In this document: in pieces, positions 1-7,210 of the stretch
Layout: each line of letters begins with the position of its first letter
Numbering within the stretch: the first letter of the stretch is position 1
Origin: Desulfobacteraceae bacterium
GTDB lineage: Bacteria; Desulfobacterota; Desulfobacteria; Desulfobacterales; SURF-15
DNA length: 20,297 bases
Assembly: GCA_003599475.1 (NCBI GenBank)
Contig: QZKK01000240.1
Location: 1-20,297 of the forward strand
Direction: 5' to 3'
The notes under the pieces: model-generated
Databases searched by the model: none
Seen by the model: only the letters and a program-made list of their open reading frames with translations
What the model was told of the DNA's origin: nothing
Made by a program: the position numbers and the translations under genes

Positions 1-765
1 CGGATCAAAAGAATCTGCATCTCGATGATCACGCACAAAAAAGCCGTCGAAGACACCAAGATCATCTGTAGAAAACTCCGGAACTGCTTCGACATCCCCG
101 TTTCGCTTTTGATCTCTCCGACAATTCTAAACCGGGGCGATCTTTACGATTTCAAGTCGGCCGGAGCCGACAAGATCGGGGTTGCGGTCGATCTGGCAAC
201 CCCGGAGCTCTTCGATCGGTTTCGCGGGTCCGGCGTAGGCGGCCCCCATCGATGGGAAACCTACTGGCGTTTTCTTGAGGATGCCGTTTCCGTCTTCGGC
301 AGGGGAAATGCCGGAAGTCATCTGATGGTCGGCATGGGCGAGACCGAAAAGGAGATGTGTGCGGCGATTCAGCGGACAAGGGATCTGGGCGGAAATACGC
401 ATCTGTTCTCCTATTTCCCTGAAACAGGCTCCACGATGGATGATCACCGCCCCCCTCCGATGGGACAGTACCGCCGCATACAATTGGCGCAGTTTATCAT
501 CGACCGGGACATCGGCCGCGCGGAACGGTTTGACTATCGCTTCGACGGAAGCATCGCCGGTTACGACATTCCCCGCGCTCAGATGGATGCCTTCATCGAT
601 TCGGGCGAGCCGTTTCGGACGACAGGGTGCACAGGCCATGACGGACAAGTCGCCTGCAACCGGCCTTTCGGGAATTCCCGCCCCGGACCGCTCATTCGAA
701 ACTACCCCTTTCCTCCTGAGGCAGAAGACATCTTGCGCATTCGCCGCCAGATCGAATCCGCATAG
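1..765 (+). CDS. Radical SAM enzyme of the biotin/lipoyl synthase-like group (5'-truncated)
   Basis: The reading frame is open to the window edge, so the N-terminus, including the expected CxxxCxxC [4Fe-4S]-SAM motif, is missing. The visible part begins RIKRICISMITHKKAV, a typical strand following the radical SAM cluster. It continues with TIM-barrel-like segments (GADKIGVAVDLATPELFDR; SHLMVGMGETEKEM, the usual GxGET loop) and ends in a cysteine motif, GCTGHDGQVACNRPFGN, around nt 622-675. Numbered from the Met at nt 25, the cysteines are C202 and C211; they could ligate an auxiliary cluster. Biotin-synthase-like and LipS-type lipoyl synthase subunits share this architecture. Which of these it is cannot be settled without the N-terminus and neighbours, so no symbol is given. 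No gene lies between it and the TRAP operon. Confidence 0.75.
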   Translation, partial: RIKRICISMITHKKAVEDTKIICRKLRNCFDIPVSLLISPTILNRGDLYDFKSAGADKIGVAVDLATPELFDRFRGSGVGGPHRWETYWRFLEDAVSVFGRGNAGSHLMVGMGETEKEMCAAIQRTRDLGGNTHLFSYFPETGSTMDDHRPPPMGQYRRIQLAQFIIDRDIGRAERFDYRFDGSIAGYDIPRAQMDAFIDSGEPFRTTGCTGHDGQVACNRPFGNSRPGPLIRNYPFPPEAEDILRIRRQIESA

Positions 766-849
766 AAAGTAGGAAAGCAGTCGATTTCAGCAGCTTCGTT
801 AAAAGGGCGGAACGACGATGGAAATCGCTTGCGTGGAGACGATTTCTTC

Positions 850-879
850 TTGACATCGGGGATCATTCAATGCTATCGA
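850..879 (+). promoter_or_regulatory. Possible promoter of the TRAP operon
   Basis: A perfect -35 hexamer TTGACA (850-855) is followed after 18 bp by a weak -10 TATCGA (874-879). It lies in the 285-bp gap (766-1050) ahead of the TRAP binding-protein gene. The rest of the gap holds a short GC hairpin (CCCGGG arms at 993-998 and 1004-1009, loop GCTTT) that could sit in the mRNA leader. I see no recognisable riboswitch or gene there. The -10 match is poor, so this is tentative. Confidence 0.3.
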
Positions 880-1050
880 AAACAGCTATACAAGCGGCCG
901 CCAGCACTAGGCAGGCGCCGTACTCATTCAGATCGGAGCAGAGTTTCACCTGCGTGAAGTCAAGGTTTGAAGAGGAAGGAAAGTTCAACGTACCCGGGGC
1001 TTTCCCGGGAGTGTGCCAACCTACAACCAGAGAGAGTCAAGGAGGCCAAA

Positions 1051-2181
1051 ATGAGTGAGGAAAAGAAAAAAGTTTCTCGTCGTCGTTTTCTCAAAACAGC
1101 TGCGGTCGCCGGTGCTGCTGCCGGCGCCCTCGGTTTTCCAAACGTAAAGAGAGTGACGGCCGCCGCGGCCCCGATCAAGTGGAAAATGCAGACCGCCTGG
1201 GACGCCGGAACGGTGGGCTACGTCAAATTCCAGGACTTCGGCAAGAAGGTGGCCGAGATGACGGAAGGACAATTGCAGATCGAATGCCTGCCGGCAGGCG
1301 CCATCGTCGGAACTTTCGAGATGTTCGACGCGGTCAAGGCGGGCGTTTTCGACGCCTATCACAGCTTCGACGTTTACTGGCCCGGCAAGATCCCCGTCGC
1401 CACCTTCCTCTCCTCCTACCCCTTCGGGATGGACCGTCCCGACCAGTGGGACACCTGGTATAATGTCCTTGGCGGAAAGGAGATCGCCCGCGAGGCCTAC
1501 GGCAAGCACAACATGATGTATCTCGGCCCGATCCAGCACGACGACAACCTGATCCACTCCAAGGTCCCGATCCGCTCCTTCGAGGAATTCAAGGGGAAAA
1601 AGATCCGGTATCCGGGCGGGATCATCGCGGACATCTACCGCGCCGCCGGTGTCTCTACGGTCCTTCTCCCGGGCGGGGAGGTGTACCCGGCCCTGGAGAA
1701 GGGCGTCATCGACGCCTCCGACTACGTCGGATGGGCCATCAACTACAACCTCGGATTTGCCGAGATCGCCAAGTACATCATCGTCGGCCCCCCCTCCACC
1801 CCGTGCCTCCACCAGCCCTGCGACTTGATGAGCATCGAGGTGAATATGAACAAATGGAAGGCGCTCCCCAAGCACCTCCAGGTTCTGCTCGAAGCGGCGG
1901 TCGCGTGGCATTCCATCGACCACTACACGGCGATCCAGAAGGCCGATCTCGAGGCGGTTCCCAAGTACCTGGCCGCGGGGGTCGAGATCATCCGCCTGAA
2001 AGATTCGGATATCGAGAAGTTCAAGAAGTTCGCCCCCGAACTCTGGGTGGCCTGGGCCAGGAAGGACCCGCTTGCGATGAAGGCCTTCAAATCCCAGTTG
2101 GAGTTTATGAAATCCATCAAAGTCGGATACATCAGCGACAAAGACATGGTCGACCGCAACGGCAAAAAACTCGAGTTCTAA
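1051..2181 (+). CDS. dctP: TRAP transporter substrate-binding protein, TakP/FcbT1 type, Tat-exported
   Basis: This is the periplasmic solute-binding subunit of a tripartite ATP-independent transporter. It has 376 residues, normal for the TakP/FcbT1 branch that binds 2-oxo acids and related carboxylates. The start at ATG 1051 is set by AAGGAGG 5 nt upstream; an upstream in-frame TTG at 967 lacks support. The N-terminus carries a Tat signal with SRRRFLK at residues 9-15, then an Ala-rich hydrophobic stretch to about residue 39, so the protein is probably exported folded. The mature part starts IKWKMQTAWDAG and contains the family segments FKGKKIRYPGG and EKGVIDASDYVGW. It is followed by a strong hairpin and then the membrane subunits, the usual P-Q-M order. 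The substrate is not determinable; a carboxylate is the family expectation. Confidence 0.93.
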   Translation: MSEEKKKVSRRRFLKTAAVAGAAAGALGFPNVKRVTAAAAPIKWKMQTAWDAGTVGYVKFQDFGKKVAEMTEGQLQIECLPAGAIVGTFEMFDAVKAGVFDAYHSFDVYWPGKIPVATFLSSYPFGMDRPDQWDTWYNVLGGKEIAREAYGKHNMMYLGPIQHDDNLIHSKVPIRSFEEFKGKKIRYPGGIIADIYRAAGVSTVLLPGGEVYPALEKGVIDASDYVGWAINYNLGFAEIAKYIIVGPPSTPCLHQPCDLMSIEVNMNKWKALPKHLQVLLEAAVAWHSIDHYTAIQKADLEAVPKYLAAGVEIIRLKDSDIEKFKKFAPELWVAWARKDPLAMKAFKSQLEFMKSIKVGYISDKDMVDRNGKKLEF

Positions 2182-2191
2182 GTTGATCCTG

Positions 2192-2225
2192 TGGGGGGAA
2201 GCAGGGTGTCCTTCCCCCCATTTTT
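2192..2225 (+). terminator. Rho-independent terminator/attenuator after dctP
   Basis: Ten-base perfect arms TGGGGGGAAG (2192-2201) and CTTCCCCCCA (2211-2220) enclose a 9-nt loop and are followed by TTTTT (2221-2225). It sits 10 nt after the dctP stop and 41 nt before dctQ. The position suggests partial termination, giving more binding protein than permease; processing or mRNA stabilisation is the alternative. Confidence 0.85.
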
Positions 2226-2266
2226 ATGTGCACCCCCTCCCGGACACCCGCTGGAAAGGCAGCACT

Positions 2267-2815
2267 ATGGATAAACTGAGGACCTTTATGATGGCTGTCG
2301 AGAAGACGAACCTCTTCGTCGCGAAGCTGATGGCCTATGTCTCGCTCATCTGCGTGGCCGTGATCTCCTTCGAAGTGATCATGCGCTACGCCTTCGGCAT
2401 GCCGACGAACTGGGGACACGAACTGATGTATTCCCTCTTTGCCATGTACTACGTCATGGTGGTGGGCGTTGTCCACTACTGGAGAGCGCATGTGCGCGTA
2501 GATGTGTTCTACGCATCCCGGTCCCGCCGGACCCAGGCGATCATGGATCTGTTCAACGGCGCACTTTTTTATCTCTTCGTCTTTGTCTACATCTATACCT
2601 GCTGGAACTTCTACTGGAGCTCCCAGATGATGACCTACGGCAACACCTTCCTGGGGATTGAAATTCCCGGTGAAGCGTCCTTTACGGACTGGGCCCCGCC
2701 CCTGTATCCCGTAAAGTTCCTGATGCCCTTCGGGGGGGTGCTCCTCCTCCTTCAGGGAATCTGCTGGACGATCCGGGACGCCCACATGGCCTTTACAGGG
2801 AGGGAATTCAAATGA
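2267..2815 (+). CDS. dctQ: TRAP transporter small permease, TakQ/FcbT2 type
   Basis: This is the small membrane subunit of the TRAP transporter, which pairs with the large permease in the inner membrane. It has 182 residues and about four hydrophobic segments. Signature stretches of the FcbT2/TakQ branch are visible: FEVIMRYAFGMPTNWGHEL, then HVRVDVFY at the start of the cytoplasmic loop, and PPLYPVKFLMPFGGVLLLLQ before the last helix. The start at ATG 2267 is preceded by GGAAAGG; an in-frame ATG at 2288 is an alternative. Its stop codon overlaps the dctM start (ATGA at 2812-2815), which implies translational coupling and equal amounts of the two subunits. It belongs with the binding protein upstream despite the intervening hairpin. 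Confidence 0.93.
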   Translation: MDKLRTFMMAVEKTNLFVAKLMAYVSLICVAVISFEVIMRYAFGMPTNWGHELMYSLFAMYYVMVVGVVHYWRAHVRVDVFYASRSRRTQAIMDLFNGALFYLFVFVYIYTCWNFYWSSQMMTYGNTFLGIEIPGEASFTDWAPPLYPVKFLMPFGGVLLLLQGICWTIRDAHMAFTGREFK

Positions 2816-4128
2816 GCATCGAATGGATCACCTTACTCATCTTCGGCTCCATGGTCCTTGTCATGTTCATGGGCCTGCCCGTGGCCTTCTCCACCGGCGT
2901 CGTGGGCATCATCTTCACGGCGATCTTCATGGGGCCCGAGGCCGTAAACATCGTCCCGACGAGGATCTTCGGCCTCATGACCAATTACCTTCTGGATGCC
3001 ATCCCGCTGTTCATCCTGATGGCGAACATCCTCGAGCGGTGCGGGATCATCGAGGATATTTATCACATGGTCTACCACTGGCTGGGCTGGCTCAAGGGCG
3101 GCGTCGCCACGGCGACGATCGCCGCCTGCACCATGATGGCAGCCATGGCCGGCGTCGTCGGGGCGACGGAAGTGACGATGGGAATGATCGCTTTGCCCCA
3201 GATGCTCAACCGCAAGTACGACAAACTGATGTCCCTGGGGGCGATTCTGGCCGGCGGCACACTGGGGATCCTCATCCCCCCGAGCATCATGCTGATCATC
3301 TACGGAATGGTGGACAACTCTTCGATCGGCCAGCTCTACGCCGGCGCCTTCCTGCCGGGGTTTCTCCTGTCGGGGCTCTTCATCGTCTACATCACCATCC
3401 GCTGCTACATCAACCCGAAGATGGGCCCTCCCGTCCCCAAGGAGGAGCGTTTGGACTGGAAGGGCCTCTTGAAGGTGCTCTTCCCGATCATCCCGGGAGC
3501 CATCCTGATCTTCCTGGTCCTCGGGACGATCGTCGTCGGCGTCGCCGCCCCGACCGAAGCGGCGGGCGTGGGGTGCCTCGGCGCCTTCATCATCGGTGTG
3601 ATCAAAAGGCGCATGTCCTGGAAAAGCCTCGTCCAGGCGGCCGTCAGCACGATCAAGGCCACGGGAATGGTCATGTGGACCATATTCGGGGCGAACATCT
3701 TCATCGCCCTGTACATCATGGTGGGCGGCGGGCAGTTCGTCAACAACATGCTTTTAGGCACCGGCCTGAGTCCCTGGGCAATCATCTGGATCATGATGCT
3801 TGTCGTGCTCTTCCTGGGCTGCTTCGTCGACTGGGTCGGAATCATCATGTTGACCGTTCCCCTTTTCGGGCCGATCATCCGGCAGCTCGGCTTCGACCCG
3901 ATCTGGTTCGGCGTTCTGATGGCCGTAAACCTCCAGCTGTCCTTCATGACGCCGCCATTCGGGATGTCGCTCTTCTACCTCAAGAGCGTGGCGCCGGATC
4001 ACTGCTCCACGGTGGACGTCTGGAAATCGGCCGTCCCGTTCCTGGGCCTGCAGTTCATCGGTTTGGTTCTCTGCATGGCCTTTCCGGAAATCATCCTCTG
4101 GGTGCCCAAAGCGTTGTTCAGGGGTTAG
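2812..4128 (+). CDS. dctM: TRAP transporter large permease, TakM/FcbT3 type
   Basis: This is the large membrane subunit that carries the sodium-coupled transport path. It has 438 residues, the normal length, and is almost entirely hydrophobic with roughly 12 or more membrane segments. Family stretches include GLPVAFSTGVVGIIF near the N-terminus, AILAGGTLGILIPPSIMLIIYG around residues 143-165, and the C-terminal LQLSFMTPPFGMSLFYLKSVAP. Translation starts inside the last codons of dctQ (ATGA overlap). With dctP and dctQ it forms a complete TRAP system. The sequence does not show the transported substrate. Confidence 0.95.
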   Translation: MSIEWITLLIFGSMVLVMFMGLPVAFSTGVVGIIFTAIFMGPEAVNIVPTRIFGLMTNYLLDAIPLFILMANILERCGIIEDIYHMVYHWLGWLKGGVATATIAACTMMAAMAGVVGATEVTMGMIALPQMLNRKYDKLMSLGAILAGGTLGILIPPSIMLIIYGMVDNSSIGQLYAGAFLPGFLLSGLFIVYITIRCYINPKMGPPVPKEERLDWKGLLKVLFPIIPGAILIFLVLGTIVVGVAAPTEAAGVGCLGAFIIGVIKRRMSWKSLVQAAVSTIKATGMVMWTIFGANIFIALYIMVGGGQFVNNMLLGTGLSPWAIIWIMMLVVLFLGCFVDWVGIIMLTVPLFGPIIRQLGFDPIWFGVLMAVNLQLSFMTPPFGMSLFYLKSVAPDHCSTVDVWKSAVPFLGLQFIGLVLCMAFPEIILWVPKALFRG

Positions 4129-4165
4129 CCCGCGGGAAGGAATGGAGGCGTTTAAAAGGACAGGC

Positions 4166-4627
4166 ATGCAGGCTGGAAAGGAGAAAGAAAAGACCCGTAT
4201 TTTTGAAGCCCCGGCACCCTTTATGGCGGCCTTCTACGGGCTGCTTCTGGTCTGGACTATCGGGACCGTGCCCCTGATCGTCCAGAAATTCCAGCAGGGA
4301 GGATTTCGGGGTGATTGGCTGTATGCCTCGATGATCGGCTTCTTCTATCTGTTCACCTGGTTCTGGTCTCTGGGCCTCTTCTACAGGATCGCGCTGGATG
4401 CCGATGGGCGAATCCAGATGAGAAGCCTGCGGCGGACACTGGAGATATCGGCAAAGCAGGTGCACACCATCGAAGGATCGAGGCTCTCCGGAGGGTTCGG
4501 TTTTATCCGGATGAAACTGCCCCGGGAGAGCGCCTACCTGTTCTGCCACCGCAGGACAGGTCCCATCGAGGAGATCCTCCGGGAGATCCGGAGGATGAAC
4601 CCCCTGGTGCGGACCGCCCGGATATAA
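4166..4627 (+). CDS. Two-helix membrane protein with a PH-like soluble domain (unknown function)
   Basis: I do not recognise a named family with certainty. The 153-residue product has a charged N-terminus, two hydrophobic segments at about 19-40 and 51-73, and then a hydrophilic, beta-rich stretch of about 75 residues. That stretch (YRIALDADGRIQMRSLRRTLEI ... FGFIRMKLP) has the layout of bacterial PH-like domains attached to membrane anchors. ATG 4166 is preferred because AAAAGGA ends 5 nt upstream. The longer ATG at 4142 has its purine-rich stretch almost touching the start codon. It follows dctM by 37 nt on the same strand and probably belongs to the TRAP transcript. A role in transporter assembly or regulation is possible but speculative. 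Confidence 0.75.
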   Translation: MQAGKEKEKTRIFEAPAPFMAAFYGLLLVWTIGTVPLIVQKFQQGGFRGDWLYASMIGFFYLFTWFWSLGLFYRIALDADGRIQMRSLRRTLEISAKQVHTIEGSRLSGGFGFIRMKLPRESAYLFCHRRTGPIEEILREIRRMNPLVRTARI

Positions 4628-4685
4628 ACCTTCGGAACCGGTAAGGAGATCCGGTCCTGAAATCGAGTTGAAAGGAGAGCCTGGA

Positions 4686-4847
4686 ATGGAAACGATGTTT
4701 ACAATCCCCGGTAACACCCTGCTGGTCATCGGGCTTGTGATTGTTTTATCGACCGTCGGTTTTGTGGTCTACGGCTTTGTCAGAGGCTGGGAGAATGTCA
4801 TGCCGGACTATGACAAGACGAAAGATGAGATAACGATCGACAGCTAA
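4686..4847 (+). CDS. 53-residue single-pass membrane peptide
   Basis: This short gene starts at ATG 4686, with a clear AAAGGAGA Shine-Dalgarno at 4671-4678. The 53-residue product has one strongly hydrophobic segment, about residues 11-33 (TLLVIGLVIVLSTVGFVVYG). A charged C-terminal tail follows (PDYDKTKDEITIDS), probably cytoplasmic given the RGW after the helix. It is the last small gene after the TRAP permeases and the two-helix protein, 58 nt downstream of the latter on the same strand. No family is recognised. The strong ribosome-binding site, membrane helix and operon position make it a credible real gene, perhaps an accessory subunit of the transporter or of the two-helix protein. Confidence 0.65.
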   Translation: METMFTIPGNTLLVIGLVIVLSTVGFVVYGFVRGWENVMPDYDKTKDEITIDS

Positions 4848-4887
4848 CACGATTACAGAAATGCCTTTTCTCAAACCCTAGTCCATC

Positions 4888-5403
4888 ATGCCGCTCTGTT
4901 TTTTACACGGGCTCGAAAGCAGCCCGCAGGGAACAAAGGCGAGGCTGCTCCGGAAGCACTATCCCGAATGCTGGATTCCCGAGCTACCGCCAGATATCTT
5001 CAAGCGTGCCGAAATCGTCGAAAAGGGGACAAAGACGGCGATGCTTATTGTGGGGTCCTCGCTCGGCGGCCTCACTGCAATCATGGTTGCGATGAGGCGC
5101 CCAGCGATGGTAAGTGGAATGGTTCTGATGGCGCCGGCTGTAGGAAGCTTTGAGGGCGGCATCCTGGCGGATGCAGCGGGGCTGACCGAATCCTTATACA
5201 TCCCGGCAGGCGTTCCTGCAGTCATCGTCGCCGGCATCCGGGACGAACTGATCCCTGTATCCGCCGTCCGGTCCCTGGTCGAACGCTCCCCCGATCCGAA
5301 AAGTATCCGCCTCCATGAGGTGGACGACGACCACATGCTGCACCGATCGCTGTCTTTGATGCTGAAATCGATCGAGCAGATGCAGGGGCGGTTTCCTGCA
5401 TGA
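4888..5403 (+). CDS. Small alpha/beta-hydrolase, YqiA/UPF0227-like esterase
   Basis: The 171-residue product is a compact alpha/beta hydrolase. It opens with FLHGLESSPQGTKARLL, the oxyanion-strand signature of the YqiA group (LHGFxSSPxSxKA). A nucleophile elbow GSSLGG follows, with the likely catalytic Ser58. The acid is probably Asp119 (GIRDELIP) and the base His149 (VDDDHML), so the triad is complete. Short length without a lid domain fits this esterase family; the substrate is unknown. ATG 4888 has no evident Shine-Dalgarno. An in-frame ATG at 4861 is blocked by a TAG at 4879, so 4888 is the only sensible ATG. It follows the 53-residue peptide gene by 40 nt and may be co-transcribed. Confidence 0.85.
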   Translation: MPLCFLHGLESSPQGTKARLLRKHYPECWIPELPPDIFKRAEIVEKGTKTAMLIVGSSLGGLTAIMVAMRRPAMVSGMVLMAPAVGSFEGGILADAAGLTESLYIPAGVPAVIVAGIRDELIPVSAVRSLVERSPDPKSIRLHEVDDDHMLHRSLSLMLKSIEQMQGRFPA

Positions 5404-5473
5404 ATTCGCTGCCGGATTCTCGGATTCTGGTTACTTAGAAGTTGCATTTCAACTATTGAATATTGACGGTCTC

Positions 5474-5552
5474 GTAAAAAGTCCTAAAGTCGTCATGCCG
5501 GACTTGATCCCCCGCTGAAATCGGGATCTTCGACCGGCATCCAGAACTTTTT
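5474..5552. repeat. Nested imperfect palindrome (interspersed-repeat type)
   Basis: Three nested inverted pairs share one centre: AAAAAGT/ACTTTTT (5476-5482 and 5546-5552), ATGCCGG/CCGGCAT (5495-5501 and 5534-5540), and GATCCC/GGGATC (5506-5511 and 5523-5528). It lies between convergent genes. The word GTCATGCCGGACTTGATC resembles a repeat common in deltaproteobacterial genomes (from memory, not searched). It could also help end transcription from either side. Confidence 0.6.
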
Positions 5553-5578
5553 GAAACTCTAGTTGTCAAGAATCTCAT

Positions 5579-5605
5579 GTTGGGTTTCGCTTCGCTCAAC
5601 CCAAC
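5579..5605. repeat. Hairpin repeat GTTGGGTT...AACCCAAC
   Basis: Eight-base perfect arms (5579-5586 and 5598-5605) enclose TCGCTTCGCTC. This is a widely seen type of small intergenic palindrome. It lies 18 nt past the 3' end of the SEC-C gene and also downstream of the hydrolase gene, so it may protect or end both transcripts, though no T-run follows. Confidence 0.6.
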
Positions 5606-5623
5606 CTACGGACTCAAGAAAGT

Positions 5624-5911
5624 CTATTTGCCGCAGCATTTCTTGAATTTTTTCCCGCTTCCACAGGGACAGGGTTCGTTTCGGCCGACTCTTTTTTCGG
5701 CGACTATGGTTTTCGGTGGATTCAGCAACAGCTCCAGATCGACGACATCCTCCGGTTTATCCGGAGTCAATTCGATGCTATACTTCCAGCCGTGCTCCTC
5801 GAATATGGCAGAGACTTCCTTCAGCCTCTCCTCGGTTTGCACGTTGACGACTGCAGGTCTTTTTTCGGTTCCCAGTCTGCCTGTTTTTTGACCACTGAAA
5901 TTTCTCGCCAT
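5624..5911 (-). CDS. SEC-C motif metal-binding protein (PBPRA1643-like)
   Basis: The 95-residue protein ends in a SEC-C zinc-binding motif, [18 protein letters not shown], with cysteines 81, 83, 92 and 93. The preceding 75 residues ([19 protein letters not shown], then a HGWKYSIEL segment) match my memory of the short PBPRA1643 SWIM/SEC-C family. The role of that family is not established. The start at 5911 is supported by GGAG (complement of CTCC near 5916-5919) a few bases upstream. It is transcribed alone, converging on the hydrolase gene and flanked by palindromic repeats. A plausible promoter lies 73-101 bp upstream. The name is firm; the function is open. Confidence 0.88.
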   Translation of the reverse strand: MARNFSGQKTGRLGTEKRPAVVNVQTEERLKEVSAIFEEHGWKYSIELTPDKPEDVVDLELLLNPPKTIVAEKRVGRNEPCPCGSGKKFKKCCGK

Positions 5912-5983
5912 GTTTTCTCCATTGACTTAAATTCTTGCTGTCGAATGCTCCGCGGCATCTCGTCGCATCTTTCTATGCTTCCG

Positions 5984-6012
5984 ACTTTACTGAACATAGA
6001 AGATATCGTCAA
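5984..6012 (-). promoter_or_regulatory. Candidate promoter of the SEC-C gene
   Basis: On the minus strand TTGACG (6012-6007) and TAAAGT (5989-5984) are 17 bp apart, matching 5/6 and 4/6 of the sigma-70 consensus. The predicted transcript would start near 5977 and give a leader of about 65 nt. Confidence 0.4.
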
Positions 6013-6032
6013 CTAGAAAAGTGAAAGGGTCG

Positions 6033-6066
6033 GCGGGTTAGAAGAGCTGTTTGCCTCGCAACCCGC
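6033..6066 (-). terminator. Possible terminator of the DMT transporter gene
   Basis: Seven-base arms GCGGGTT (6033-6039) and AACCCGC (6060-6066) lie a few bases past the stop of the minus-strand transporter gene. On that strand they are followed by a T/C-rich stretch. The 20-nt loop and lack of a clean T-run make it weak. Confidence 0.35.
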
Positions 6067-6069
6067 AAC

Positions 6070-6969
6070 TCAGTTCCGATTCACCATCCATAGCCCGATG
6101 GATACCATCCCTAAACCCGACCATAGCCATACGGTCATGGGGTCGTTAAGGATAAAGCCCGAGAAGATGACGCCGGATGCCGGGGCGATGAATGTAAAGG
6201 CGCTCAGGGTGGAAATCTGATATCGATAGACCAGGTGGATGAAGATCACATAGCTGATGCAGGCGACACCGATCCCCTGATAGAAGAGGATGCCGGTAAG
6301 CCTCCAGGTCAAATCCAGTCGAACCGGCTCAAATAGGAAAGATGCGGCAAGGAGCACCGGAAATGAGTAAAGGAGTTCGTAGAAAAGGGTTTGAACCGCG
6401 GTGGCTCTGAAAACCATGAAGACCCGGAGGTAGACCGTGGTTGCAGCCCACAGGAAGCCGGCGGTAATGCAGAAGAGGTCGCCCTGGAGGCTGTAGCGAC
6501 CGTCACCGGGTGCATCTCCGATGACTGCGGCTGCACCGATGAAGGATAGAATCAGCCCCAGTGAACGCTTCCAGTTGAGGCGGTCGCCCGGCAAGAAAAA
6601 GTGAGCCATCAAGGCGGTAAAAAACGGCTGCGTGTAGAGAAGAATCGCGCCGCGGGAGGCCAATGTCAGATCGATTCCGACATAGAAAAGGACGAATTCG
6701 ACTCCGAATATGAGCCCGAGGATAACGGCGTGGAACATGGCTCCATTGCCCATTCTCAGGGATATTCCGGCCGACCGGGCGTATACGAGAAGCCCCGCAA
6801 ATGCCAGCATCGAGCGCAAGGCCGCGGCCAGAATCGGAGAAATATCCGCGTAGGACACCTTGGTGAATGGATGATTGAGCCCCCAGGAGGCGCAGATGAC
6901 GATCATCAGGATCAGGGCTTTCAGGTCCAGACCGAGCGGTAATCCCCTCTCTTTTCCCTTTTCAAGCAT
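6070..6969 (-). CDS. DMT-superfamily (EamA-type) transporter
   Basis: This inner-membrane carrier of the drug/metabolite superfamily usually exports amino acids or other small metabolites. The 299-residue product has ten hydrophobic segments arranged as two EamA repeats. Repeat one opens with ICASWGLNHPFTKVSYADISPILAAALRS and ends near YTQPFFTALMAHFF. Repeat two contains GFLWAATTVYLRV and ends APASGVIFSGFILNDPMTVWLWSGLGMVSIG. ATG 6969 is chosen because GGAGG (6983-6979) lies 9 nt upstream. ATG 6975 would have only 3 nt spacing, and the reading frame extends further up without better support. A 33-codon ORF overlaps its start by 8 nt. The gene diverges from the hydrolase-GNAT fusion gene. Confidence 0.9.
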   Translation of the reverse strand: MLEKGKERGLPLGLDLKALILMIVICASWGLNHPFTKVSYADISPILAAALRSMLAFAGLLVYARSAGISLRMGNGAMFHAVILGLIFGVEFVLFYVGIDLTLASRGAILLYTQPFFTALMAHFFLPGDRLNWKRSLGLILSFIGAAAVIGDAPGDGRYSLQGDLFCITAGFLWAATTVYLRVFMVFRATAVQTLFYELLYSFPVLLAASFLFEPVRLDLTWRLTGILFYQGIGVACISYVIFIHLVYRYQISTLSAFTFIAPASGVIFSGFILNDPMTVWLWSGLGMVSIGLWMVNRN

Positions 6970-7063
6970 TCTCATTTCCCTCCGAGGCGATGCGCGCTCT
7001 TCGGCAGCGTCTCGGATCATTTCCCCGCCCGAAGCAGCCGGACGGCTGGCGAAAGCTTGTCAT
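6962..7063 (-). CDS. Possible 33-codon leader ORF ahead of the DMT transporter
   Basis: ATG 7063 is preceded by a perfect GGAGG (7075-7071) with 7-nt spacing. The ORF encodes a 33-residue peptide rich in Arg, Gly and Ser with two Cys (MTSFRQPSGCFGRGNDPRRC...) and stops at 6962-6964. Its TGA lies 5 nt inside the transporter's coding sequence, so the two overlap by 8 nt (ATGCTTGA). This geometry fits translational coupling. The peptide matches nothing I know, and the composition is not convincingly protein-like, so the translation signal is the only evidence. Confidence 0.35.
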   Translation of the reverse strand: MTSFRQPSGCFGRGNDPRRCRRARIASEGNENA

Positions 7064-7210
7064 ATTGAATCCTCCGTATGGAAAAGTCAAAAGCATTTTA
7101 CGGCAGGGCGACCCTTTCCCGCCTGCGATGACTCCGCAGTCCACCCCGATTGCAGACTTCGTCAATAATAACCGTGGAAAAATGGAAACGCTTGAGGTAG
7201 ATAAGGCATC

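Noticed and set aside
127..648. Long minus-strand ORF opposite the radical SAM gene
   Set aside because: A shadow of the real gene on the other strand; no domain signal, and the plus-strand product has clear family motifs.
870..1058. 62-codon ORF ahead of dctP
   Set aside because: It overlaps the dctP start out of frame, has only a weak GGGG upstream, covers the predicted promoter region, and its product resembles nothing.
2823..4277. 484-codon ORF in another frame of dctM
   Set aside because: Composition is His/Arg/Asp/Pro-rich as expected for a frame-shifted reading of a membrane protein gene; dctM explains the region.
5821..6012. 63-codon minus-strand ORF upstream of the SEC-C gene
   Set aside because: Overlaps the SEC-C gene in another frame, has no convincing ribosome site or recognisable sequence.
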